A stretch of DNA of 64,000 bases from Lepas anatifera. Lineage: Eukaryota; Arthropoda; Thecostraca; Lepadidae. Made by a program: the position numbers and the translations under genes. The DNA lies in contig JAOTON010002271.1 in the NCBI GenBank assembly GCA_034440635.1, positions 1,302,001 through 1,366,000 of the forward strand, in the 5' to 3' direction. Every line of letters begins with the position of its first letter. Within the stretch, counting starts at the first letter, position 1. Below, in pieces: positions 1 through 10,575 of this stretch. Below the pieces are notes generated by a model, which worked only from the letters and a program-made list of their open reading frames with translations, did no database searches and was not told where the DNA came from.

Positions 1-161
1 GTGGCCCCCACCATAGCCTAAAATAGTATCTTCCCCCAGCAAAAGGACCAAATTGTCTTCTTTCTCTTAAGAAGTGATATGTTTTCGAGTTGTTTTTCGT
101 TTTAGCCCACCCACAAACGTTGGTTCGACCCCTACTAAAGTTGCTCCTGGATCCGCCAATG

Positions 162-374
<213 letters not shown>

Positions 375-517
375 ACAGATATTTTATTAACCACCAGCAT
401 GGGAAAACTATGTACGACAAATAAAAAAATACTCATAACTAGTTATGCCTGTACTTACAACGTTGTGAACAGTTCCTACCCATTTTTGTGGACCCCGGTT
501 GTGTCATGTGTCGCCAG

Positions 518-622
518 AGTCGATGCTGCTCTCCAACGAGAGCACGGCGCGCTCGACGCCGGTGGGTACGGCCGTCACTCCGGCTAGTGGGGACGCACTC
601 ACCGAGATGGACCACACACCCG
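518..622 (+). CDS. Possible upstream exon of RIM-binding protein (Ser/Thr-rich)
   Basis: GC-rich island between an AG at 516-517 and a good donor (GTGAGA at 623). In the frame with ATG at 523-525 it reads SMLLSNESTARSTPVGTAV and then an acidic segment ending MDHTPG, which suits a disordered linker. The donor leaves one base of a Gly codon (phase 1). The coiled-coil exon at 3000 needs a donor that leaves two bases, so the two cannot be joined directly; a small exon is missing, this is an alternative exon, or the call is wrong. A second acceptor (AG 518-519) is equally possible. No family motif is seen, so the assignment to RIMBP is inference from position, strand and composition. Confidence 0.35.
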
Positions 623-869
623 GTGAGAGGCTCACACTTCTCCTGGCTCGGACGGGGCCTCAGTAGAAACACGGGAACATGCCTAGGTGCCGCTTCAGGG
701 CTTTTTCGTCAAGTATTTCTGTCGGTAGTTATCGTACTTTTTTAACGGCGTGGTTTTTGTCTCACACCTTGGACAGGCTTGTGAGATCCAGCGTTTTTCG
801 TCGATAAATTGTCCTATTTTTGTTAGTTCATAATTGCACTAACACCCGCACTGGAGACGGGTCTGGCGT

Positions 870-2763
870 TAACGCGCACTGGAGGCGGGGGCTCCTAGCA
901 AAGCGGCCCCTTGAATTATCGTAGACCAAATGGGTTCGAGAAACTTAAGTTCGTTTCCTTGTGAGGCCTTTGATTATTTGCATTATGGTCCCCGTGTATT
1001 GATCTAGGTCAATAAATGTAAAATCAATCGATGGCATAAATATCAAATCTGGGCCATACTGGAGCCTTTTGGGAAATGTCTGGATTATGTGGCAAGTAAA
1101 ATTGAAACGGGTTAAAGTCATAATTAGAAGGTTGCGTACAGTGTTTCTTGAAGCTTGATATCACGTTCGCTCAAGGTCATTGACCTATGACGTCGAAACG
1201 AACCCCATTCCCCATAGTCTACGCAACTAAGACTTTGGCAACCCTTTACCTGGAAATGAGGGTTTGGCCCTGAAAAATGAACTTTGACCGAGACCTTTAA
1301 CCTTTACCGTAATATTGAATAACTCTGCCGACATTGCATAATCTACATAGTACTGAGTGGCGTCATTTGGCCAATAGTACTGAATTAAATTGTTTTGCAA
1401 GTCATGGTTTGACTTCTCCCGTGATCTTTGACCCCAGTATTTATGTGAGATGATTTTGATTCATCACTCAGTCTGCAGGTCGTTATGAAATCACGTCTTG
1501 TTCTACAATGCACGGGAATTGGAGTCATAGGGAGGGTGGTGTGTCATGAAGAGGGCCGAGCAGGAAGTCCAAGCCCCCTAATTTAAATACTTAACACACT
1601 TAACTCTAATGGCATTGCCTGGAATGGACTTTCTTCAAAATACACATACCCGCCCCCCCTCCAATGTTCTGGACGTCCTTACGCTTACAATTAGTGGCAC
1701 TGCGCAATTTTGAAATGTCAAAATATAGGTCTGGCCTTGAAAGCCTATACGTGAAAAATATCGACCAACTTCTAAAATTAGTTTAGGGGAAAGTACGTGT
1801 ATTGCTCATCTCTAAGGTAAATCACTTGCTAGACGAATGTCTCCTATTTGATCTCGCTACTGTGGATTAAATTACAAAAATTGATAATTTTTTGTTATTG
1901 ATGAAAATTACTAACCTGAAAATAGCCTGCTCTAAGAGAGAATTTCGATTTAAGTGAAACTATGCAAAGGGCGCATTTGCCAAAGTGTGAGAGTAACTGT
2001 GCCCAGGGGAGGGCGCATTTGTATTTAATTGCGCTCCTCCTTCAGACCATGTTTAAGTCAATGGCATGGCAGAAATAAGCATTAGTGTAAGAGCAAATGG
2101 GGTTCGGCTGCCTCCCAAGATTTTCATCTGGAGGGGCCGGAAGTCATTTTAATATGGTTTTCTTGCATTTATTATTACTTGTAATAATAAAATCACACTC
2201 ATACAAAAAGGCTTTGGATTTGATTTTGTCAACATATATTTTGCTAGGGCGCTTTTTACCAGGGCGCAATCACTTTTTTGCATTTAAATCAGAGATCTCT
2301 GCCTTAAAAATCTACCACCAGGGATAATCTATAATTTTTGCTTTCAGAATATGCGATATACTTCTGGCTTTGAAATTAAAACCATCGATTTCGGAATATG
2401 ACAAAGGTATTCTTTTTTATCGGGTTCATAAGCCCGTGCAGATTTAAGGAAGTACTAAATTTATTTTGCTAGCTGACTAAAATACATTTTTACGCAAGAA
2501 TTCATTGAAACGTTGGGAAAAATGTATGCATTAGAGGTGGGAACTAGATTAAGGTGCCCATACAAAACTGTCACTTGTACCTTTCTCTGTTATTAGAGGG
2601 AGGGGGCGCAATTTAGATACGGGGGCGCAATACACACACTTTCCCCTACCATTAGCTCATTAATTCTCTCCATGAAGGTGAGTAGCTTTTACAAATCGGC
2701 ATGGTTCTCCACCTATCTGGAATAATAGATGAGGGGCACTTTGGGCCCCCTCCAGTGCGCGTT
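870..2763. mobile_element. Terminal-inverted-repeat element copy (GCGCACTGGAGG family)
   Basis: The left end near 870-885 (AACGCGCACTGGAGG) is matched in inverse by the right end near 2743-2763 (CCCCCTCCAGTGCGCGTT). The same termini bound another copy at 26491-27382. The interior around 960-1330 (tracts such as TCAAGGTCATTGACC, a stretch about a 'catactggagcc' motif) is clearly related to 49740-50110, which marks an interspersed family. No transposase is visible, so it is probably non-autonomous. It separates the candidate exon at 518 from the coiled-coil exon at 3000. A 70-bp segment at about 1718-1788 recurs in direct orientation at about 3256-3327, outside these ends. Confidence 0.5.
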
Positions 2764-2999
2764 TTCACCATGCATTGTGGTGATGTTTTGCAATCTCCAT
2801 GCAGATTTTACTGAACCCTGCGCTTGCTGGTCTAGTATTTTTAGTGCTTCTAACGCTGTGAACTCTATTAATTCTGGTAAGTACAAAAATTACTCTGCAG
2901 TTTTTTCAGCATTTGTCTCGTTTGCTGGTAGGTTCTTCGCAGCGTCGCACAGATATAGTGATGCCCTACCTCCACCACTGCTCGTACGGTGGCCACCAG

Positions 3000-3084
3000 T
3001 CTAGAGCTGGACAAGATTATGGCAAAAATTGAAAACGACAACAAAGTACTGGCGGAGCTGGATAAAAGAACCGCTCCACGATTG
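3000..3084 (+). CDS. RIMBP: RIM-binding protein coiled-coil exon
   Basis: Between AG at 2998-2999 and the strong donor GTAAGC at 3085 the frame reads LELDKIMAKIENDNKVLAEL followed by DKRTAPRL. This is a heptad-type amphipathic helix, and a segment of the type '(L/I)xxIMAKIExDNKxLAELD' is characteristic of the N-terminal coiled coil of RIM-binding proteins. The exon starts with the last base of a split codon and ends in phase 0, which fits the phase-0 acceptor of the next candidate exon at 3922. The same frame is open back to a stop at 2959, and 2998-2999 is the only AG in between, which fixes the start. Recognition is from memory of the family; confidence is good but not full. Confidence 0.7.
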
Positions 3085-3921
3085 GTAAGCGGCTGCTGGA
3101 GAACGTGTAACTTTTTAATTGGTTCTTTTTCAGGTCAAAAGTATTGAGAGTTTGGTTGTGATTGATTTATTGAAACTTCTTCGTCTATTGTTTAGTTTTC
3201 ATTGTTTCTCGTCAAGGTGATATTGCTTCCAATACTTGTGTCACCATTATAGTAATGTCAAAATATACGTCTGGCCTTGGAAGCCTATAAGTGAAAAACT
3301 ATCGACCAACTTTCAAAATTAGTTTAGGTACCATTAGTAGTATACTATTATAGTATCTGGGAGGAAATATTGTGCTATTTTGCAGAAATCAGATTGGTCA
3401 TATTACTGTGTGATTTTAAATTTTAAATACTTTGAACTTTTCAGTATGCAAGACATGATGGATTGACACTGTTTCTTTGGAGGAACATAAATATACAGCT
3501 TTAAATATATAAAGCCTACCATTCTATCTGCAAGCTATATTTGAAACATAATTTGAAAACTTATTCATACTAATAAGTTGTTTTCCGCACCATTAGGGCG
3601 AGAAGATGGCCGAATCTTTTTCCGTTGATTTGCTGCAGCTTTTCAGCCTTGGGCCATCAAATCAAACATTAAGCGAATCTCTATTGTCTGCTGAATATCA
3701 TAACTATCTCATTTAATTTCAGAATTGTAAGTTTTAAGCTCGTGTGGCCCTCGGTGAATCCGGGTATGAAATCTGTCACAGCTTGTTAGATATCTTTCGA
3801 CTGTTTTATTTTTCTAATTTTTGTTTCATTATATAAGTTCATCTCGGAACTCTTGGCATAAAACTGAACGAACATCCGCGTATTCTGCTTGCTAGCAGCA
3901 GACGGGATTTCTGTCCCATTA

Positions 3922-4057
3922 GGCTTTTCCGGACTCCTCCCTACTCAACGAACTTTTCTCTCTGGAGTTGCCGCCACCTGGCGACAGCAGCGACCCTACC
4001 GGTCACGGAGTGAACCAGCTCGACTCGTTCGACTCGGCCGCCATCGGGTTCGGAGAG
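3922..4057 (+). CDS. RIMBP: Acidic linker exon, probable RIM-binding protein
   Basis: After the pyrimidine tract and acceptor TTCTGTCCCATTAG, the frame reads AFPDSSLLNELFSLELPPPG, then DSSDPTGHGVNQ and LDSFDSAAIGFGE. The composition (acidic, Ser/Pro, hydrophobic patches) is typical of the disordered linker between the coiled coil and SH3-I. It starts in phase 0, matching the preceding coiled-coil exon. The donor is uncertain: GAG/GTCGGG at 4058 is weak, and other GT sites at 4002, 4010 and 4048 are possible. Only the one at 4002 leaves phase 1, which the next certain exon at 6960 requires; otherwise a further exon is missing between 4058 and 6960. Confidence 0.5.
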
Positions 4058-5339
4058 GTCGGGTTCTGGCCAGCTGTGTAGCAGACGAGAACCTTATTAG
4101 AATTAATGCTAGCAGAATGTAGAATGAGTTTGGCGGTTGGGATGCGGGTTAGAAGAGAACCCGATTACCCTGCAATATTAGGTTATGCGTATTCATAGAG
4201 GGCTGGATAGAGAAGTGAAAATTGCACCTTGGCTTAATCATAGTCTTCGCTGGACTTTGCAGGTGAAAATTAAGTAGTGTAGATTGGTGGACCTAAACCT
4301 CGTGGGTGTTCTTGTCGCAGATGCACGTGGGTTTTACGGCAATTAAGGAAGGCTTTTGAAACAGCAGCTAGAAATCAATGTCTCCTGAATATTAGCCCTC
4401 TATATATCTTAGATATTACCAATGAGCAAAGCGAGGGAGGAAGATGGAACATTATACACTGAGTGCAGCATTTTGTGTTCAAGCAATGGCTGTGTTAGAT
4501 AGAAAGCAATTCGTTGTTAGCAGAACGATCATTTTTTGTTCCTATTTTCTATTCCCTCACCCATTACAAGGTAGACAGGAGTGTCCTTCCCTTCCCCGTG
4601 TGGCCGTTTATTTGTCACCGAGAAATAAGCAGGAAGTTTTGCTAAAATCTCTGGGTCACAGAACTCCCGCTATATTTTCATTATTAATTTATTTTTGTAT
4701 TATCTAATAACTTGTAGGCTTAAAAACGAAGGAACATCAAAATTTAACCGATTTCAAAATTTGATCCAGTATTCCCTTGGACACCACGCAAGACCATAAG
4801 CAAGCTTGTAACGCTTGCATGGTGTCCAAAGACAATCAATGATTGCTTAAACCTAAGGAGATAATTTTAGTTACTTAAACAATCCGGCAAGTATAAAAAC
4901 ATTATGCAAAAAATTGTGCCTGAGGTGTAAGAACATAGACGGCCATAGATATGAAGAGACACAGACAGCCAGGCATTTAGCGGCGACGTCTATTTACTCG
5001 CTGACTTATTTTATCTCTATACCTACTTTTGGTGAATTTTTGGGAGCTATCTTCTGGCTCATACATGAGGTGTTTTGGTGAGATCGTGATATATTTTAGA
5101 CATCTGGCGGTGGCGTGGGATGAAAAGTGGAAGTTAGTGTTCTTAGCGTCAAGAAAATATATACCCACAGATATAGCTAGTTTGGTGACTTTTAGGATAT
5201 GAAAAGTTATATTGATATCCAATAATACAATCGCTTTATTGCAGAGAATATGACTATTGTCGATTTTTTTCATTCAAGTGGTACATTCATGCACTGGCGT
5301 GGTCAGGGTATTTATTTAGCAGGATAGTAGAGCTATCGG
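4058..5339. other. Intron sequence, no feature recognised
   Basis: AT-rich sequence with many stops on both strands. I searched for an exon able to bridge phase 0 to phase 1 between the acidic linker exon and the exon at 6960 and found no convincing one. Confidence 0.5.
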
Positions 5340-5745
5340 TGAAATGGAGTTTACTACTCGGCTACTCCCGCCTCCTGACTGCCCCATCTCATGTATGGAG
5401 AGTTCACAGAAAAGTTAGTGCCTAACTGCTCCCGCCTCCTGACTGCCTTACTTCATGTATGGAGAGTTCACAGAAAGTTAGTGCCTAACTCCCCTCCTTC
5501 TGACTGCCGTACTTCATGTATGGAGAGTTCACAGAAAAGCTAATGTCCGACTACTTCCGCCTCCTCACTGCTCCACCTCTCATATATGGAGAGTTCACAG
5601 AGAAAGTTAATGCCCAACTTCTCACACCTTCTGACGACCACACCTCATGTATGGAGAGTTCACAGAACAGGTAATGTCTGACTACTCCCGCCTACTGACT
5701 GTCCCATCTCATATATGGAGAGTTGAACAGAGAAAGTTGTGTATT
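5340..5745. repeat. Minisatellite, about 60-70 bp unit, six copies
   Basis: Six imperfect tandem copies, each with 'CTCCCGCCTCCTGACTGCC', then 'CATGTATGGAGAGTTCACAG' and 'AAAGTTAGTGCC'. Unit lengths vary by small indels. It ends just before a tRNA-like stretch and a hAT-type insertion at 5802. Noncoding; lies in a RIMBP intron. Confidence 0.9.
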
Positions 5746-5801
5746 AATCGTGTTTTCTAGCCACCTCACTAGCTCAGTTAGTAGAGTATTGGTATCCGGC
5801 C

Positions 5802-6164
5802 CTGTGGCGGATCCAAGGGGGCAAAAGGCATTTGCCCCCAACGGAAAGCTCGGGGTAAAACTACGTTTTTGCCCCCCAGTGATCGACCTCCTTTTTCCCG
5901 ACTTCTTTTTAGTTTCTAAGCAAGATTTTGGTGCTTCAACCTCAACTTCAAACAGAACCAGTTAAGTTCAGTGTAAATATTGGACCTTCGACTGGAAAAA
6001 GTATCTTGAGCCCATATTTTTCTTCCCGTGACGTTTTTCGCCTCAAATACCCAAAATCCTACCGAAAAGATATTGTAGCACGCCACGGCGTGACGTTTTT
6101 TCTTTTTGCTTTTCGATTTTTACTTTGGTTTGCCCTCCCAAAACCGACCGTAGATCCGCCACTG
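5802..6164 (+). mobile_element. hAT-type MITE, copy A, with exact 8-bp target duplication
   Basis: A 363-bp element with inverted ends: left CTGTGGCGGATCC, and right GTAGATCCGCCACTG read in reverse as CAGTGGCGGATCTAC. It is flanked on both sides by the 8-bp direct repeat ATCCGGCC (5794-5801 and 6165-6172). A homologous copy lies in the opposite orientation at 20070-20426. There is no transposase ORF, so it is a non-autonomous element. The 8-bp duplication and short ends with CAGTGGCGG suggest the hAT superfamily; that assignment is inference. Confidence 0.85.
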
Positions 6165-6429
6165 ATCCGGCCTTAGTCAGAGCCTATATATATAGAGCTA
6201 TGGTGCATGGGGGGCTCTGATTTCTCTGATACGATCTGGTGCCCGAATATGGCGTAGGTCGGCCGGCCTAAGAAACGTCGGCCGTGGCTGTGCTGTCTGA
6301 CAGGCTGAATATTGACTTCGAAATTTGCCACTCACTGCGGTCATGGCTATTTCGGATGTTGTCGTCGGGGTCTGCGAGGCAAGCTCCTAAAAAGGGGTTC
6401 TGAGAAGCCGGTCCCAAAAATTAGCCTTG

Positions 6430-6737
6430 CAACACTTCGGTAAATTCAATTGACAATCTCTGTGCTATATTGGATATAAGTCGAGTCTGCAACGTGGACC
6501 CATCTTTCAATGTTTCATGTATCAAAGGGGAGGAAACACTACGACACTTGCTGACCCTGTGCCCTGCGCGCGCCATCCTACGTCGGGATATATTCGGCCG
6601 GGACGACCCAACCATTCAGGAGGCGCTGGCCGACCGGCCCCGGCTTGTGATCTTCCTCCGGCAATTGGGACGCCTATAACGAGGCGCCCTCCATTTGAAT
6701 ACCCTTATTCGACGGCCGGAAAAATCATCATCATCAT
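6430..6737 (+). mobile_element. 3' end fragment of a non-LTR retrotransposon
   Basis: The translated stretch 6470-6679 contains CIKGEETLRHLLTLCPARAI, the Cys/His pattern and 'ETxxHLLxxCP' motif seen at the C-terminus of I/R1/Jockey-type LINE ORF2 proteins, followed by 'VIFLRQLGRL' before a stop. The sequence then runs into a typical LINE 3' tail ending in (ATC)n at about 6725-6737. Heavily 5'-truncated, as expected for incomplete target-primed reverse transcription. It lies inside a RIMBP intron in the same orientation as the gene. Confidence 0.75.
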
Positions 6738-6959
6738 GTTTCATGTAGCAAAAAACACTACTGAGCATATGAAAGCTTCCTGAATTGGACTTGATATCAC
6801 TTCTTTGGAAATGTTTGTCAGCTCATTGTTTGGTGAGATGGGTGAGCGAAATGTTGAAAGGCTTGGTGAGGTTCTGCTGCAACAAAAATTATCGGCCCAT
6901 TGTACTAGAAACAAGTCAGCCACGGTGTGCTCACAGAACGCGCACTTCTGTCGTTTCAG

Positions 6960-7355
6960 GTCTCAGCAACTCACTGGCCAACTCTGGATCAGCCAACACC
7001 CAGTCAACTTTCCTGACGGCGTCCGCCGCCCCTCTCTCAGCCCCTTACAGCAGACAGGGGCCGCCCATCTCGCAGCCCCTCCCGGCCGCCGTCCCCGCCG
7101 CCGGGTTCGTGACGTCACCGTATGTGACGTCACTGACTGGGCCTGCAGCGAACGTGTTGTCGGCACCGGTTTCCGCGCCTGTCGGGGGCGTGCTACAGAA
7201 TCACCTGCCGGTGGGCCTGTCCAATCACCCCGCCAGCAGTTTGCCTAGTCAGCTGACCACCCAACTGCCCAGCCTGACCAGTCAGCTAACCAATCACCTG
7301 GCCAGTCAGCTGCCCGAGCCGCCGCCTGGCCAGCAGAAGGGGGTCTTCCTTGCCG
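6960..7355 (+). CDS. RIMBP: RIM-binding protein exon: Pro/Ser/Leu-rich linker
   Basis: Opens after TCTGTCGTTTCAG and closes before GTGAGG at 7356, giving 132 codons. It starts with the last two bases of a Gly codon and ends with the first base of one. The protein is low-complexity: 'GLSNSLANSGSA', then 'LPAAVPAAGFVTSPYVTSLTG', then repeats of the type 'SQLTxxLPSLTSQLTNHLASQL', ending PPPGQQKGVF. Such disordered linkers lie before the first SH3 domain in RIM-binding proteins. From here to 37209 all exon phases join without conflict. No conserved motif is expected in this part, so the call rests on splice phase and continuity with the next exon. Confidence 0.85.
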
Positions 7356-7813
7356 GTGAGGAGTGCCGCAGGATTTGTATTAGTTCACTTGAATAGCTTT
7401 GTAGGGACCGCTTATAAACTTTCTAACGCAAGTGGAGGAGAGTCGGACACAGCGTTGTTTAGTATCACACGAGGGTGTCAAAAAGCGTTAATTGGGGGAG
7501 AGCGGGGGTCGAAAATCTCCAGAAATATGTTACGTAATTTATGGATGGCCCCTTATGCTTTTGTGCATCACGAGATCTTTAAGATGTCAAGGAAGAGTAC
7601 AAATTGGTGAATTTTGTCAAGGCATCCATTTTTTAAGTGGCATGACCTCTTATGCGGTTAAGTGGAAGGAACTAACCGCTCGAGCTAACCCGAACTTTCA
7701 TGCGGCTGTCAAGATATCCCGCTGATCTGGTAGGAAACAGCACAGCGTATTTAAGGAACCTTGTGAGTGGGCTTTATGGCTAGTTTTCGACCGATAATTT
7801 CTGTGGGCCGCAG

Positions 7814-8042
7814 GTAAGGGCTCAGTACCGGTGAATGGCGTGATACCGGGTCTACTGCAACCAAACCTGGCGCAGGCCATCACGTCTCAGACCAACCTGG
7901 CGCGCCTGGTGGCGCAGCAGACAGCTCTGGCGCACGCCGGCGGCGCTGCGGCAAACCAGACGCAACTAAGCGGCCTCCACCAGGGAATGGTGGACGTGCT
8001 GGATATACCTGGAAAGGGAAAATGTCAGGTGCACATAGCCAG
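7814..8042 (+). CDS. RIMBP: RIM-binding protein exon: linker into start of SH3-I
   Basis: Acceptor GGGCCGCAG, donor GTGAGA at 8043. It continues the linker (KGSVPVNGVIPGLLQPN, an Ala/Gln-rich helix-like stretch around 'NLARLVAQQTALAHAGG') and ends in VDVLDIPGKGKCQVHIAR. The segment 'GKG(K/R)CQVHxAR' directly before the SH3 core is highly conserved among RIM-binding proteins and is a strong identifier. The exon ends with two bases of an Arg codon completed by the next exon. Confidence 0.93.
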
Positions 8043-8521
8043 GTGAGATATGGGAGGTACTTTTAACTGATTTTCGTCGAGTCAAGTGACTGTATTTCAT
8101 CCCAACCGGTTGCTCATAACTTGGTTTTATTGTGACGTATATACCTCGGATGATTTGTTTCCTAATGTAAAATCGGAGCCACGGTGCGCTTCAGCGACTT
8201 ATTGTTCGCCATGTATCGGAGGACTGATGGGATCAGGACTGGAGGGTCACTGGAGAGTACCAAACCGACCCCGGGAGGGAAACTATCGCGGGCTCAAATA
8301 GGGGAACTATCGCGGGCTGAAATTTGTCTACACGCAGACTGTAGAGTTGGCCACGCTGCATAATCATAGCTATTGGCGCCTCGCTGAAACCCACAATTAT
8401 GATTTCTTCAATGCTTTTAATCTCAATAAAGATCCGATTTTTGGAGAAGACTAAGAGTGAACGCAAATGTCAGAGCTCCCGCCTCCACGCCTGAGTTTCC
8501 CCGACGGTTTCATTTCGGCAG

Positions 8522-8613
8522 GTACTCGTACGACCCGTTTAAGCATTCTCCAAACGACGCCCCGGAGTCAGAACTGCGGCTAAACGCCGGCGATTTCGTG
8601 CTGGTTTGGGGAA
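8522..8613 (+). CDS. RIMBP: RIM-binding protein exon: SH3-I, first half
   Basis: Acceptor TTTCGGCAG, donor GTGAGT at 8614. Reads R-YSYDPFKHSPNDAPESEL, then RLNAGDFVLVWG. 'YSYDPFxxSPND' replaces the canonical ALYDY motif in SH3-I of this family, and 'ELxLxAGD(F/Y)V' is the RT-loop to strand transition. SH3 domains of RIMBP bind PxxP motifs in RIM proteins and voltage-gated calcium-channel alpha1 subunits at the presynaptic active zone (family knowledge). The exon ends with one base of a Thr codon. Confidence 0.95.
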
Positions 8614-8970
8614 GTGAGTATTCAGACCGCGCGGCTGCCCGAACTGCCGCCGTGTAATGTCTGGCTGCCGCTCTTGTTTCAGTGCGATGAATACGCCTCG
8701 CTGGTATCTCGTTCCGGGTTTTGTAGCCTGTCTAAGTGTAAGTTGGTACAATATATACGAAAGAATTACGATATTTGTTCGCTCACCCTTGGTTTTGCAA
8801 TCCCTCAATGTTGCTCACTCCCTGGGAAAAACAAAAACTGGATTAATCCAAAAGTGAAAATAACCATATCATCCTTGCATTCACAAGGTTATTTTAAACA
8901 GATCGTGCTTTCTTTCACAACATTGCGTGAGGCGCGAGCATTATCAAGCCGCTCACCGCTCCCCTGTTTT

Positions 8971-9206
8971 CGGCAGCCATGGACGAGGACGGGTTCCTAT
9001 CCCCGTCCATTGATTTCGGCAGCCATGGACGAGGACGCGGTCCTGACCCCCTCCCCTGATTTCGACAACCATGGACGAGGACGGGTTTCCGACCCCGTCC
9101 CCTGATTTCGACAGCCATGGACGAGGACGGGTTCCTGACCCCCTCCCCTGATTTCGACAACCATGGACGAGGACGGGTTCCTGACCCCGTCCCCTGATTT
9201 CGGCAG
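8971..9206 (+). repeat. 46-bp minisatellite made of the splice acceptor plus start of the next exon
   Basis: Five 46-bp units begin at 8971, 9017, 9063, 9109 and 9155, and the sixth start at 9201 is the real acceptor and exon. Each unit holds CGGCAG or CGACAA/CGACAG, then CCATGGACGAGGACG and a pyrimidine-rich CCCCGTCCCCTGATTT. Thus the true acceptor CGGCAG and the first 20 or so exon bases recur upstream. Three of the five upstream units keep the AG (8976, 9022, 9114) and two have lost it (CGACAA). The pyrimidine stretch of each unit serves as the polypyrimidine tract of the next. Confidence 0.95.
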
Positions 9207-9419
9207 CCATGGACGAGGACGGGTTCCTGGACGGCGAGTCGCTGGACGGCCGGCGTGGTCTGGTGCCCTCCAACTTCGTGCAGCGTCTGCTGGGGGAGGA
9301 CCTGCTGGAGTTCCACCGCCAGGTGGTGGCCGGCCTCCGGGACTGCGACCAGACCTCAGTCTCCACCGCCCTGCCGCATGAGCTGGACTTCAACTCCGCC
9401 GACGAGTTCGCCAATATTG
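9207..9419 (+). CDS. RIMBP: RIM-binding protein exon: SH3-I second half and helix
   Basis: Acceptor CGGCAG, donor GTGAGT at 9420. It completes SH3-I with [16 protein letters not shown] then [11 protein letters not shown]: the 'DEDGFxDGE' n-Src/distal-loop region and the 'RGLVPSNFV' end of the SH3 fold that carries the PxxP-binding Pro and Tyr/Phe. A predicted helix ([17 protein letters not shown]) and the acidic [13 protein letters not shown] follow. The first codon is split (A + CC = Thr). Choice of acceptor: only the AG at 9205-9206 gives an open frame; use of upstream duplicate acceptors leads to early stops. Confidence 0.95.
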
Positions 9420-10299
9420 GTGAGTGTGATGTGGTGAAGGTTTTGGAGTGGTGATGGATGTGTCATTGTGGGTGGTGGGTGATGGCTTACAGAGACTGGT
9501 AGGACTGAAACGTGGCCGTACATTGTGTCCTTTTATTAATATTATCGGTCAGACTTGTACCGAAATAGCAGTTTGCATAAGATGCAAATGGGCTGCCAAA
9601 AATGTATGTTCAAACATGTTTTTCATGTTTTTGGTCGAATGCAACAACTCAGGTTAACGAAAATTTACATTTCGTTTTATCACTGATCATTTTGGATACA
9701 TGGATAGATTATCATCTGATCTATCCATCTATCAATAATCTATCCGTTCTGACCATCAGTAGTTGCGCCATCTTCCAGCGATGGAAAATTGAGGAAAGCA
9801 ATTAATGCCTTCCGTTGGAAGGTCATTGTTGCTTATTCAATTTATTCGTTGCTTTTGTTTGCCTATAATTCTTCTTCCATTTTCCGGGCTGTGGTGATGA
9901 CCTGAAGGGTTCCATCTGCCAAAACGTTCAGGAAAGCACGTGGGTATTACATGTGTGCCATTGAGGGCCGTTGGGGAGGTCTGTTCAGCTCAATCGCCAT
10001 CTCCTGTAATTTTCCCCACTCACTTCTTACGCCATCTTCACAACACCACTTACGGCATCGCACGCGGCAACACGTACTCTGTCGATGGCTAGCACATATC
10101 CAAACACACCCGCTCGGTGGTACGACCTCTATCCAGGTCGCAGCACGTGACCCAGGCTGTGCGTGGAAGAACCAATCGGAGGGCTCGAACGTTAACACCC
10201 GCGCCCTTACAAGGTATGCTGCGTTGATGTGAGCAGTTACGGACAGTACGCATGCTGCACTTACAACGCAGAAACCGCGGCGCAGCCGCAGCGCAGTAC

Positions 10300-10575
10300 T
10301 GACTTAAGTTGGGTTTTGCGGTGCAGTGTTGCTGCAGGGAGCGTATTGCGGTACAGTGGCACCGCAGTCAGTGTGCTGCGGTGCAGTATATCCGCCAGTA
10401 AAGTGTTGTGTGCAGTGTGAATGCTGCGGGTGTATTGCGGCGCAGTAGCACCACAGGTACTGCGGTGCGGTATAACTCCCAGCAAAGTCTTGTGGTGCAG
10501 TATAATCCCCAGTAAAGCCGTGCGGTGCAGTATAACCTCCAGTAAAGTCGTGCGGTGCAGCATAGCGGGCAGTGT
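10300..10575. repeat. Minisatellite, about 30-bp unit
   Basis: Roughly nine imperfect copies built on GGTGCAGTATAACCTCCAG and TAAAGTCGTGC, best preserved at 10480-10560 with a 30-bp period. Earlier copies vary in length. Noncoding, inside a RIMBP intron. Confidence 0.85.

Noticed and set aside
8953..9414. Minus-strand frames of 133-153 codons over the 46-bp array
   Set aside because: Antisense shadow of the repeated exon start and the real SH3 exon.
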